From assembly GCF_029525575.1 (NCBI RefSeq), contig NZ_JAPDIA010000008.1, forward strand, positions 1,860,001-1,924,000: 64,000 nt of DNA, read 5' to 3'. Of this stretch, positions 9,868 to 18,838 are shown one piece after another (position 1 is the first letter of the stretch; every line of letters starts with the position of its first letter). The notes under the pieces are model-generated. The model searched no databases, had not been told where the DNA came from, and was given only the letters and a program-made list of their open reading frames with translations. The stretch comes from Cohnella rhizosphaerae (GTDB lineage: Bacteria; Bacillota; Bacilli; Paenibacillales; Paenibacillaceae). The position numbers and the translations under genes are program-made.

Positions 9868-10729
9868 TCACAGCAGGTGGGGCGAGCTCGTTAAAAACTC
9901 CCGCACCGAAACGGGCGATCTTCCGATCAGACGCCCAAGCGTTGGGTCGGCTGGGGAGAATTCGCCCGCTCGGCTGGCCAGGAAAAACGTCAAGAACATA
10001 TCGGCCATATGGTCTTGCAAGCCCTGGGCTAATAATCGGGCGCGAAACGCGTCGTCGGACACGACGACACGGCGGATGGACCGGCCGGTCAACTCTGTCA
10101 GAATAGCAGCAATATCCTTCAGGTCTAAAGCCTCCGAAGCCGTGAGACTTGGCGTTAACCCGCTCAGATGCTGCTCGATCAGGACCGAAGCCGTCGCTTC
10201 GGCCAGATCGGCGTGGGTCGTCCAGGCAACCGGCCCGTCCTCCGGCGCAACCAGCTCTCCCGTCTTAAGGGCGTCGCGGATAAACCAGGGTAATGACGCG
10301 GTATAGTACCCGTTTCTAAGGGACGTGAATGGAATCCCCGAAGCTTGCAGCGCATCCTCCGTAGCGGCATGATCCACCGCGGGAGGAAAAAGCGACGCTG
10401 GCGACGAGCTCATATGGCTGGTGTAGAGGATTCGTCCGGCGCCTGCCTCTTTGGCCATGTCGATTGCGGTACGATGCTGACGAACAGCCTCATCCCCCAA
10501 GACATTGCTGGATACGATAAGAACCTGCGACGCCCCCTCAAATGCGTGAAGCAAACTGTCGAGATCCGTATAATCCCCCCCGCCTGACGCGAACCCCGCG
10601 TTCTTGAAGCTCCTTCGCTCGCTCGATATCTCGGACACTCACACCCAAATGGTCTGCGGGTACCCTTTGAAGCAACTTCTCAACGACGGCTTGGCCGAGT
10701 TGTCCGGTAGCTCCTGTTACAACAATCAT
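9868..10729 (-). CDS. NmrA/SDR-family NAD(P)-binding oxidoreductase (frameshifted)
   Basis: Rossmann-fold protein of about 286 residues after repair. It starts MIVVTGATGQLGQAVVEKL with the NAD(P)-binding TGATGQLG glycine motif, as in quinone oxidoreductase QOR2/YtfG and NmrA-like proteins. GGAGG precedes the ATG by 7 bases. The frame breaks at seven C (10575-10581); removing one joins RVRRG to DYTDLDSLLHAFEG. It is divergent from the TetR gene at 10919, and a 19-bp palindrome lies between them. A role as a quinone or nitroreduction-type enzyme is inferred from the family only. Confidence 0.85.
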
Positions 10730-10759
10730 ACAAACACCTCCAAAAGAATGGGTTAACCA

Positions 10760-10778
10760 AAACGACAGTGTTGTTTTA
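10760..10778. promoter_or_regulatory. 19-bp palindromic operator between divergent reductase and TetR genes
   Basis: AAAACGACA-G-TGTTGTTTT is a near-perfect inverted repeat (one mismatched pair) centred at 10769, about 40 bases before the reductase ATG and 150 before the TetR ATG. Size and placement fit an operator for the divergent TetR protein. Confidence 0.6.
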
Positions 10779-10918
10779 GCTGCAGGTATACTGTAAGCTA
10801 TGCACATAACCGTCGCAATCGACAAACCCTTGCCACCGTCGGATAAACGACATGCTCGTCCATTTGTAGCCTTTTAGACATTTGGGGGAATGATACGAAG
10901 TGGAGTTGAGAATGAAGG

Positions 10919-11500
10919 ATGCCAGTTAACGCTAACGATCCGCGAGCAAAGCGTACACACGATTTATTAATCCGTTCCTTTCAGGAACTTCTCGAAGAAA
11001 CGAACGATGTGTACGCAATCTCTGTGCAGGATATCACGAAGCGGGCGTCTGTAAATCGCGCCACCTTCTACGATCATTTCGATGACAAATACGCTTTCCT
11101 TGAGCAATGGATGAGATTCAAGTTTAAGCAGACGCTCGAGTCGGAATTAAAGGACGCTTCAATTTTGGATATGAATGGTCTACACACCCTCATTCTGGCC
11201 GTGTACCGATTTCTCGATCGGTTTCGCAGAAATTTCGCGCCTGCAAATGGCCGATTCGAGCCCCTATTTGAAGCGGCGATGCAGAAGGAGCTGTTCAATC
11301 TTCTCATACAGTGGCTAAGCGAAGTGTCGGACTCGGAAGTCGCAGGCGAAGTGTTGAACGCTACGGCCATCTGCGTAAGCTGGAGTATATTCGGGTCAGC
11401 CCTGCAGTGGTCTCGTCAACCTGAGAATCGCAGCATGGAGTCAAGCGCAAGAAACGTAATGATCGTTATAGCGGCAAGCTTAGCGCCCGTTGTCGAGTAG
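10919..11500 (+). CDS. TetR/AcrR family regulator
   Basis: A 193-residue repressor with an intact frame. The DNA-binding domain is at residues 12-60 (VQDITKRASVNRATFYDHF). The C-terminal half matches the TetR_C domain often seen in Bacillales regulators of this size. It is divergent from the NmrA-type reductase, with the 10760-10778 palindrome between them. The ribosome binding site is weak: AAGG directly abuts the ATG and GGAG lies 14 bases upstream, so the start is less certain than usual. Confidence 0.88.
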   Translation: MPVNANDPRAKRTHDLLIRSFQELLEETNDVYAISVQDITKRASVNRATFYDHFDDKYAFLEQWMRFKFKQTLESELKDASILDMNGLHTLILAVYRFLDRFRRNFAPANGRFEPLFEAAMQKELFNLLIQWLSEVSDSEVAGEVLNATAICVSWSIFGSALQWSRQPENRSMESSARNVMIVIAASLAPVVE

Positions 11501-11518
11501 GTTGTCGCTTTCGCTTTA

Positions 11519-12552
11519 TCAATAAACATGCCTCCTGCGTTTTTCAGTATTCATCCAGTGAGGCATCCATGTCTGCTCTTTATCATCGATGCGTCTGCCC
11601 GGCGGTACAATGGCATCGATCGCGTCCAGCACATCCGCGCCCAGTCTGGTCTGCGCGCCAGCCATATAGGACTTTAACTGTTCAAATGTACGCGGTCCCC
11701 AGAGCGTAGAGGTGACAGCAGGATGAGCTTGGGTAAATGCGATAGCCATATCCGCCAGCGAAATGCCCGATTCATGGGCCAACTGCTGCAGCTGATCGAT
11801 CACTTCAAATTTGTGTTTGTTGTCGGCCGATTGCGGGTCCAACGTATCGGCATACCCTTTTTAGTACTGCAGCGCGCGAGTCGCTTCGCGCAGCCTGGCC
11901 AGCCTTGTATTTCCCCGTAAGTAAACCACCGGATAAGGGGCTATATACAAATAGAGAAAGATCATAGCGTTGCGCAACTTCAGCAAGTTCAAATTCCATT
12001 TTTCGATTAATGATGGAATAGGGTGTCTGCTCGCTGGCAATTCGTTGAATGCCATAACGGTCGCTAATGTTTTGCGCTTGAACGATTTGCCATCCCAGAT
12101 GATTCGAAGTGCCGATGTGTTGAATCTTCCCCTCTTTCACTAAATCGTTTAAAGTCCATAATATTTCCTCATAGGCAACAAATTCGAAAGGCAGATGAAG
12201 CTGATATAGATCGATATAATCGGTTTGCAATCGCGATAGGCTTTGTTCGACGGCCGTTCGTATCCATCGACGCGAAGCGCCGCTTTGATTGACTTTGTCG
12301 GCAGTCTCGGCACCGAATTTTGTAGCCAAAACAACAATCTGCCGCTTGTTCTTAATCGCTTTGCCGATCGTTCGTTCCGATTCCCCTTTTCCATAAATAT
12401 TGGAGGTATCGATCAGATTGATCCCGAATTCTAGCGCTTCATCAATTATCCTTATGCTTTCTTCTTCGCTTGCTCTTGATCCGAAGCTCGCTCCCCCCTA
12501 ATGAAAACGCACTGACTTTTACTCCCGTCCTTCCAAGATAGCGATATTCCAC
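11519..12552 (-). CDS. Aldo/keto reductase (two frameshifts)
   Basis: NADPH-dependent carbonyl reductase, about 343 residues after repair. The N-terminus reads VEYRYLGRTGVKVSAFSLGG. The catalytic Asp and Tyr lie in LIDTSNIYGKGES, Lys in LATKFG and His in DLYQLHLPFEF. It starts with GTG, preceded by GGAGGGGAG. One extra base in six C (12493-12498) and one in five T (11858-11862) split it into three frames. Divergent from the TetR gene at 12702, with a consensus promoter and two palindromes between. The substrate is unknown. Confidence 0.85.
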
Positions 12553-12587
12553 GTTCTCCCCTCCAACTCTTTAATATACAGAAAATG

Positions 12588-12681
12588 AACACGTGTTGAT
12601 CACATCCAACGAGCTCATTATAATGAAGCAGGAGAGGCTATTCAATAAACAATAAAAGAGAAGTGTCGATTAACACTTCTC
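12588..12681 (+). promoter_or_regulatory. Consensus promoter and two palindromes before TetR gene
   Basis: TTGATC (12596-12601), a 17-base spacer and TATAAT (12619-12624) form a strong sigma-A promoter reading toward the TetR gene. The perfect palindrome AACACGTGTT (12588-12597) overlaps the -35. A 24-bp inverted repeat, GAGAAGTGT-6-ACACTTCTC (12658-12681), lies in the leader 20 bases before the TTG start. Both fit self-regulation by the encoded TetR protein; the second could also be a leader hairpin. Confidence 0.7.
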
Positions 12682-12701
12682 GCTTGGCAGGGGGAAAACC
12701 G

Positions 12702-13279
12702 TTGACTGAAGCTCATCCCGACATTAGGGTCATTCGTAGTGTAGCGCTAATGGAACAAGCATTATTGCGTATTCTAAAAGAAGAAGGCATAAAAGGATTG
12801 ACCGTTAAGCATCTTTGCAAAATAGCAGGCATTAATCGGGGCACATTTTATTTGCATTACAGAGATATTTTTCATTTGATTGAGGAAACGGCTTTTTTTT
12901 CAAGGGTTGCTGAGCGTTTTCGAACCTTTCGACTATGAGGACCTGATGAATCATCCGGATCAAGCCTATCCTCCACTCATCAAAGCATTTCAATATTTAC
13001 ATTTGCATGCCGCTCTGTTCAAGACGCTGATTTGTTCGGGAGCCCCAGCAGAATTGAGGGACAGGCTTCAGTATTTGACAGGCACGCGCATGTATGAAAA
13101 TTTTAAAAAAAAGTGCGAACGGTAAAGACGAATCGTCTGATTATGCGGTTTCTTATCTGGGAAACGCGCAGTTTGGCGTGATTCAGCATTGGTTTATGAC
13201 GGATCGCGCACTTCCGCCTGAAGTTGTAGCAAGGCTATTAAGCAGATTTATCCGTAAGTCGTCTTATCTGGTTGAGTGA
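12702..13279 (+). CDS. TetR family regulator (two frameshifts)
   Basis: About 191 residues after repair. The helix-turn-helix is near residues 30-60 (VKHLCKIAGINRGTFYLHY). The C-terminal half resembles the TetR_C_8/DUF-type domain of Bacillales regulators. The TTG start at 12702 has GGGGG 7 bases upstream; a GTG at 12663 in the same frame lacks one. Extra bases in eight T (12893-12900) and eight A (13105-13112) break the frame. Removing them gives EETAFFQGLLSVFEPF and YENFKKSANGKDESS. It is divergent from an aldo/keto reductase, its likely target. Confidence 0.85.
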
Positions 13280-13280
13280 T

Positions 13281-13303
13281 AAAAAAAGATCCGGGAGCGG
13301 ATC
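13281..13303 (-). terminator. Minus-strand intrinsic terminator
   Basis: On the minus strand GATCCG-CTCC-CGGATC is followed by seven T. It sits right after the stop of the minus-strand gene remnant at 13305, supporting a once-real gene there. Confidence 0.75.
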
Positions 13304-13765
13304 CCTATTCCTTTCCCGGAATTTCCACCCATTCGAATGGCCGCTGCGCGGCCAGCCCGCCGTAAATCGAACAACCGGATTTTCGCTTTCTCCGACAACA
13401 GTAGGTCGTACTTGATAAGCAATTGCACCGCCGCCATCGGCGCAAAGTGACACTTGCGAAAATTCGTCGTGACGATAATACGGTTAGCAAGTTCGACCGC
13501 CTCGGCACGCCCAGTCGCGAAATAGATCGTGCCGCTGTTCTTCCACTCCGTACAGCTTGCTATTTATGAGCCTTTCCCTCCCGGGCTTGCAATGTCTTGC
13601 CTTCCAGAAGGTATCTCGGCCACCTATTCCAGGAAATGATCAATTTTTCATATCCATGGATCTTAAAATTTGAAAGTGGCTTCCTTCTGCAATTCGTTAT
13701 ATGGCTTGTACAGAGGATCATCGCGCAAGACCCCGCTGTTATTGCAGGTCTGATGACCGCCTACA
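13304..13765. other. Intergenic region with gene remnant
   Basis: Beyond the remnant at 13305-13560, positions 13561-13765 contain nothing I can identify. The MarR operators start at 13766. Confidence 0.5.
13305..13560 (-). pseudogene. Gene remnant ending like a Gfo/Idh dehydrogenase
   Basis: The last 19 codons read YGGLAAQRPFEWVEIPGKE and stop, nearly identical at DNA level to the 3' end of the Gfo/Idh gene at 21017 (13306-13362 against 21018-21074, about four mismatches by eye). Upstream of this tail the frame is not coherent, although a different frame is open for about 65 codons (containing TIYFATGRAEAVELANRII). I do not recognise that part. A terminator follows the stop. Best read as the decayed 3' end of a paralogue. 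Confidence 0.55.
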
Positions 13766-13813
13766 GTTGACTAGTCAACATGTCGGGTGTTATTATCTTG
13801 TTGACTAGTCAAC
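13766..13813 (+). promoter_or_regulatory. Promoter flanked by two identical MarR-type operators
   Basis: The perfect 14-bp palindrome GTTGACTAGTCAAC occurs twice, at 13766-13779 and 13800-13813, 34 bp apart centre to centre. The first contains the -35 hexamer TTGACT (13767-13772); the -10 TATTAT is at 13791-13796 (18-base spacer), and the second palindrome covers the transcription start. The following gene is a MarR regulator, so autoregulation is the natural reading. Confidence 0.85.
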
Positions 13814-13871
13814 ATCAATGATTGAGGAGTGATCCCCCATATCACAAGGCCAAGAAAACACGCATTTCATC

Positions 13872-14256
13872 ATGCTCAACAGTAAAATTTTCCGGAATAC
13901 GCAACTTATTTTGGACAAGCTTATCGAAAAATATGAACTAAGCAGCGGTTCCTTCTCCTATTTGATTATTTTAGAAAAAAATGAAGGTATTAATCAAAAC
14001 AAACTGAGCGAAGAAGTCGGCAATGATAAAGCGATGTCGGCAAGAACGATAAAAAAAACTCGTTGATCTAGGTTATCTATATAAGAAACAACATGAAAGC
14101 AATACCAGAGCTTACAGGATATATCTTACCGAAAAGGCGAAGGATATATTGCCTGAGATTCACGAGAAGATCCAAGAAATGCTTCGTCTATTTACCCAAG
14201 AATTAACAGAGGAAGAAAAAACGATTACGATGAGATCCTTGAAAAAAAATTTTTGA
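13872..14256 (+). CDS. MarR family regulator (frameshifted)
   Basis: About 127 residues from the first ATG. The winged helix is visible as GINQNKLSEEVGNDKAMSAR followed, after repair, by TIKKLVDLGYLYKKQHESNT and the wing RAYRIYLTEKAKDILP. Eight A (14051-14058) carry one extra base. The coherent frame extends upstream toward a GAGGAG site near 13830 without a normal start codon there, so the true N-terminus may be about ten residues longer. It is followed 43 bases later by an aldo/keto reductase in the same direction; both probably belong to one self-repressed operon. Confidence 0.85.
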
Positions 14257-14299
14257 CAGCAGTCAACGGCTAAAAAACAATTGAAAGGGAGCAAATTCA

Positions 14300-15266
14300 A
14301 TGAACGATAAAATGAATGGTCTTAGCTACGATCAACTGGGTTTAGGCTGCGGCGGAATGATCCATGATGATCATCGAAATGAGTATATAGCAACGATTCA
14401 TGAAGCGCTCGATGCAGGAATCCAGCATTTAAATACAGGCGACTTTTACGGTGTTGGTAAAAATGAGACGATTATTGGGGAAGCGCTTAAAGGTCAGAAG
14501 AGAGACAAGGCGTACCTGTCGGTCAAATTCGGCATGCTTGCTGCACCGAATGGTTCTATGTACGGGTTGGATGTCAGACCCCTTACGATTAAAAACTATA
14601 TCGCCTACACGCTAAAAAGGTTAAATGTGGATTACATCGATCTGTACCAACCAGCCCGAATCGATCTTGGCATCCCCGTAGAAGAAACAATTGGAGCAAT
14701 CGCCGACCTGGTTAAAGCCGGATACGTCAGGCATATCGGACTAACGCAGGTTGATGCCGAGACGATTACGAGAGCTCATTCCGTTCATCCCCTCCATTTT
14801 ATTGAAATGGAATATTCCTTATTTAATCGAAGCATTGAAAAAGAAATTGTACCCTTGGCCAGAAAACTTGGGATTGGAATTGTTGCTTTTGGCGCTCTTG
14901 CACATGGGCTGCTAAGCGGGAACTGGTCAAAAAGCAAATCAAGCCCCTATACTTCCAGGCTCCCTCTTTTTTGCGGATGAAAATATAGACAATAACTTAA
15001 GTCTGGTAGAGGCGCTGCGCAAAATTGCAGTGGAGAAACAGATCTCAATTCCGCAACTTGTCCTCGCATGGCTCTCATCCAAAGGGGATGACCTGATTAC
15101 GCTGGTAGGTGCTTCAAGACGGACAACGCTACTGGACTCGATGAAGTCTGTTAACATTCAATTAAATGCCGAAGAGATAAACAGAGTCGAGCAAGCAATC
15201 CCTGAATCCAAAATCTCAGGCGGAAGTTTTCCAAAGATTTATTTCAGGAATGGCGTAAGAATTTAG
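14300..15266 (+). CDS. Aldo/keto reductase (frameshifted)
   Basis: About 321 residues after repair, intact TIM-barrel signature. The catalytic Asp and Tyr are in NTGDFYGVGKNET and Lys in LSVKFG; the position that usually holds His reads YQPARID, a variant found in a known subgroup of the family. AAAGGGAG precedes the ATG by about 9 bases. Six T (14967-14972) carry one extra base; repair joins TSRLPLF to ADENIDNNLSLVEAL. It is cotranscribed with the upstream MarR regulator. A detoxifying carbonyl reductase role is inferred. Confidence 0.87.
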
Positions 15267-15290
15267 ATAGGGGCTGAAAAAGTAAAAGGA

Positions 15291-15378
15291 ACCCGGCAAG
15301 CACGACTCACTGCTACCTTCGGACGCTGCCTTTCGATAGACATCATTGTTATTGACAAATGGCAGTCGCTTGCCGGGT
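15291..15378. repeat. 88-bp inverted-repeat element
   Basis: ACCCGGCAAGC(AC)GACT at 15291-15307 pairs with AGTCGCTTGCCGGGT at 15364-15378: a 15-bp stem with a 2-base bulge around about 56 bases. There is no T tract, so it is not an ordinary terminator. It lies between two converging genes. It could be a MITE-like element or a transcript end structure. Confidence 0.55.
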
Positions 15379-15465
15379 ACCCCCTTCCGGACTTTCTTCG
15401 TAAGGTACTTCCTTGTCCTATATTCGGTTCCCGCCGGATCCTACTTCCTCCTGATCGGAGGCCGC

Positions 15466-15786
15466 TTATTCCGTCTTTTCCGGTTTTCCGAGCGGAATCA
15501 GCATCCCGAGCGCTCCCGCCACCTTCAGCCGCTTGCCCTGAATCTCGGTTTCGAACACCCGAAAAAGTCCGTAATCGGTCATCGTCGTTCCTTCGTCGAT
15601 CATACGCGCTCCGAAGAGCGAGATGCCCAGACCCATCAGAACGCTTTTATGCTCGGCTTTCCGGGACACCTGGTTCAGCGCCCAGCGCTTGTACTTGGCT
15701 TCCGAAGGCTTGGACGCCGCCATCCCCACGGCCAGCGCAAGTACGGCTACGACGACGATCAAAACTATGCGCCGCTTCCGATTCAT
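15466..15786 (-). CDS. Small membrane-anchored protein, DUF4359-like
   Basis: A 106-residue protein with an N-terminal hydrophobic segment (IVLIVVVAVLALAVGMAA) and a short external domain starting KPSEAKYKRWALNQV and containing LMGLGISLFGARMIDEGTT. The pattern fits DUF4359, whose function is unknown. Its ATG overlaps the stop of the RND pump (ATGA), with GGAGG upstream, so it is coupled to the pump. Confidence 0.7.
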   Translation of the reverse strand: MNRKRRIVLIVVVAVLALAVGMAASKPSEAKYKRWALNQVSRKAEHKSVLMGLGISLFGARMIDEGTTMTDYGLFRVFETEIQGKRLKVAGALGMLIPLGKPEKTE

Positions 15787-18700
15787 AGCCTTCTCCACCT
15801 CCCGAGCATGCTGTACAAGACGGGAATAAATACGAGCGTCAGCAGCGTAGTGGTGGTCAAACCGCCGATGACGGAGATGGCCAGGCCTTTGGAAATTAGG
15901 CCGGATCCCGAATGGGACAGGGCAAGCGGAATAAGGGCGCAGACGGTGGCCAGCGCCGTCATGACGATCGGGCGCAGACGGACGCTGCAGGCTTCCATAA
16001 CCGCTTCGCCAAGCGCGATCCCCGACCGGCGGTTGGCTTCGATCCGCTCCAGCAGCACCACGGCATTGGTGACCACGATGCCGATCAGCATGAGCATGCC
16101 GATCATCCCGCTCATCGACAGCGTCTCGCCGGTCAAATACAGGGCGCCTAGCGATCCGAACGGCACAAACAGCAGCGAAGACAGGATCACGATCGGCGTC
16201 AGGAAGCCGCCGAAAGTGAGGAACAGGACGACAAATACGAGCGCGACCGCCAGCGCCATTGCCGTTCCCAAGTCCCGGAATCCATCCTGCATCAGCTTCT
16301 GCCCGCCGCCGACCTCCCAACTCACGCCTGCCGGCAGCGACAATGCGGCCAAGTCTTTTTTCAGTGCCGCAGTCGCTTGGCCGACGCCTTCTCCATCGAC
16401 CGTGGCCGCAAGCCTTACCGCCGTTTTGCCGTCCTGATGCTGAATGGAAGCGGGAACGGTCGCCGCGGTTGCGTCCGCGATGTCGCCGAGGGTCATCGGT
16501 CCGTCCGGCGTAGCGAGCTTCATGCCCAGCAGATCGTCCTTGCCGGAAATTATGCGATCATAATGGATCGTAGCCTCGTACACCCGGCCGTCTATATTCA
16601 AGCTGCCGGCCGACATCGGTTGGAGACGATCTTTGGCCTGCTGGTAGACGAGCGCCGGACTGATTCCTTTTTGCCGGGCCTCCTGGCTCAAGGTCAGCGT
16701 ATATTCGTTCTGAAGCTGCGAGGCTGTCGAGGAGAGATTTTTCAAATTGGTGTTGGCGGCCATCAGCGTAAAGGCTTGTTGGGACGCTGTCAGCAAATCA
16801 GGCATATTGTCGCCGTAAAGCGTGACCTCTACGTTGTCGCCGGACGGGGGGCCGTCTTTTTTCTGTTCTTTTTACGGTGACTTTACCTGACGGATACTTG
16901 TCCTGCACGAGCTTGTTCAAACTTTGCTCCAAGTCGCCGCGAACGCCGGACCGTTCGTCAACATCCCGAAGCCCCACCGCCAGCTCGGCTGTGTTATTCC
17001 CTGACTTGCTCTGCTGCATCGCTTTCACAGCGTTCGACTGTCCGGCGAAAACTTGAACGTAACGGATTTCCTCCCGGCTTTTCAGCTGCGCCTCCGCCGC
17101 GCGGACCATCTCATCCGTCTGTTCCAGCATGGCCGTAGCTGGAAGTTCCAACCGGACCAGCAGTTCGTCCGACGGCTCGGAGGGCAGGAACGACTTCCCG
17201 ATGACGCCCGCAAAACCCGCCGAGCCCGCGAGCAACGCGACCGCCAGCGTGAGCACGATCCATTTGCGGGCGATCGCGCCGCGAAGGAGCTTGATATAGC
17301 CTTGGGTAAGACGGCCGGACTCCCGGTGCTTGGGCAGCTTCGTAAAGAACAGCGCCGCAAGCGCCGGAATAAGTAAAAACGCAATGAGCAGCGACAGCAG
17401 GATGGATACGACGACTGCAACCGAAAAGGGCTGGAAAAACGCCCCGACCAAGCCGTCGACGAAAGCCAGCGGCAAAAAAGACGACGACCGTGGCCACGGT
17501 GGAAGCCGAAACCGCACCCGCCACTTCCTTAGCCGCGAACACTAGAATTTCCGTGCGGCTCTTGTCCGGTTCCTTGCGGAGCCAGCGGAAGATGTTCTCG
17601 ATGACGACGATGCTGTCGTCGACGATGCGTCCGACCGCCACTGCCATGCCGCCCATGGTCATAATATTCAAGGAATAGCCCAGCCCGTTCAACGCCGCGA
17701 TCGTGCCGAGGATCGACAGCGGAAGCGAAATGACGGCGATCACGGTCGCTCTCGCGTTGCGGAGAAATAACAAAATAACTAAAATCGTAAACAGCGCACC
17801 GAATGCTCCCTCGCGCAGCAGCGACTCGACGGACGCCTTGACGTCCGCCCCCCTGATCGACGATCGTGTTGGAGTCGAAAGCGGCTTCCCTTTGGAAGTC
17901 GTCCAGCTTTCGCTTGACTTGATCCACAACCTCCGCGGTATTGCTGTCCTGGGTTTTGTAAACCTCCAGCAAAATGGCAGGTTGTCCGTTATATCTCACG
18001 ATATTGGCGGCTTGCTCTTGCTCGGTCAACTGCGCGATATCCTGCAGCTTCAAAGCGGATGCGGTCTTGGAAGGAATCGGCAGCGAGCGGATCGCTTCGA
18101 GATCCGCCGCATGACCTTCCAGGCTGACTACGGTCTGGCTCCCGTTCTCCGCGATCGAACCGAGCGGCAACAAATAGTTCGCTTGCGAAAGAGCGCCGCG
18201 GATATCGGACAACGTCAGCCCGTTTGCGGCGGCTTTGGCCTCGTCGACCCGAATGTCCAGCCGCTTATTGTGCACACCGCTAATGTCGACGGAGCTGACG
18301 CCCTCGATCCCGCCGAGCTCCGGCAGCAATTCATTTTCAATCTGTCGCTGCAGCTTAGCGGCGTCAGCGGAGGCAAGCGCCACCTGGTACACCGGACGAG
18401 AATCGGCGGAGATTCGCTTAAACGTCAACTTCGCGTCCTGGGGCAGGTTAAGCTTGGCTGCGGCGGTTTCCGCCTCCTGTTCTAACGCATCCATATTTGT
18501 GCCGAATTCGTAGGAAGCCTGGATGACCGCGCTGCCGGCCGACGTTTGGCTTGTCAGGGAGTCGTACGGGCGCAAACCGCCCACGACGTTTTCTAACGGG
18601 ACGGTGACGTCACGCTCCGCTTCCTCCGCCGAGTGGTTCGGATATTGCACCTGCATGACAAACGAAGGCATTTCCACGTCCGGGTATTTCTCCTGCTTGA

Positions 18701-18797
18701 TGGAGAAAGCCGACACGATGCCGTATACGACCAGCACCAGAGCCAGCAAAATAACAGTAGATCGATTGTTAAGGACAAAACGAAAAAAGCGGTTCAT
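15783..18797 (-). CDS. RND efflux pump 1, AcrB/SwrC type (three frameshifts)
   Basis: Proton-driven multidrug or lipopeptide exporter of about 1003 residues. It has the family order: first membrane segment, two external porter domains, membrane segments 2-6, then the duplicated half. The signature GGMAVAVGRIVDDSIVVIENI is in segment 4, and LIGIVVTNAVVLLERIE in the second half. Extra bases lie in six C (17848-17853), six A (17474-17479) and five T (16869-16873). Repair yields VDQGADVKASVES, VVVFLPLAFVDGL and VKEQKKDGPPSGDN. It is downstream of its own sensor kinase and regulator. The frame in RND pump 2 (35044) is intact for comparison. Confidence 0.9.
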
Positions 18798-18838
18798 GTG
18801 AGCTTCTCTCCCTCCGGTTTGAAGCCCATCATAAACCG

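Noticed and set aside
15466..16320. A 284-residue protein including the DUF4359-like domain
   Set aside because: The N-terminal 178 residues are an out-of-frame reading of the RND pump gene; an ATG with GGAGG gives the small protein alone.
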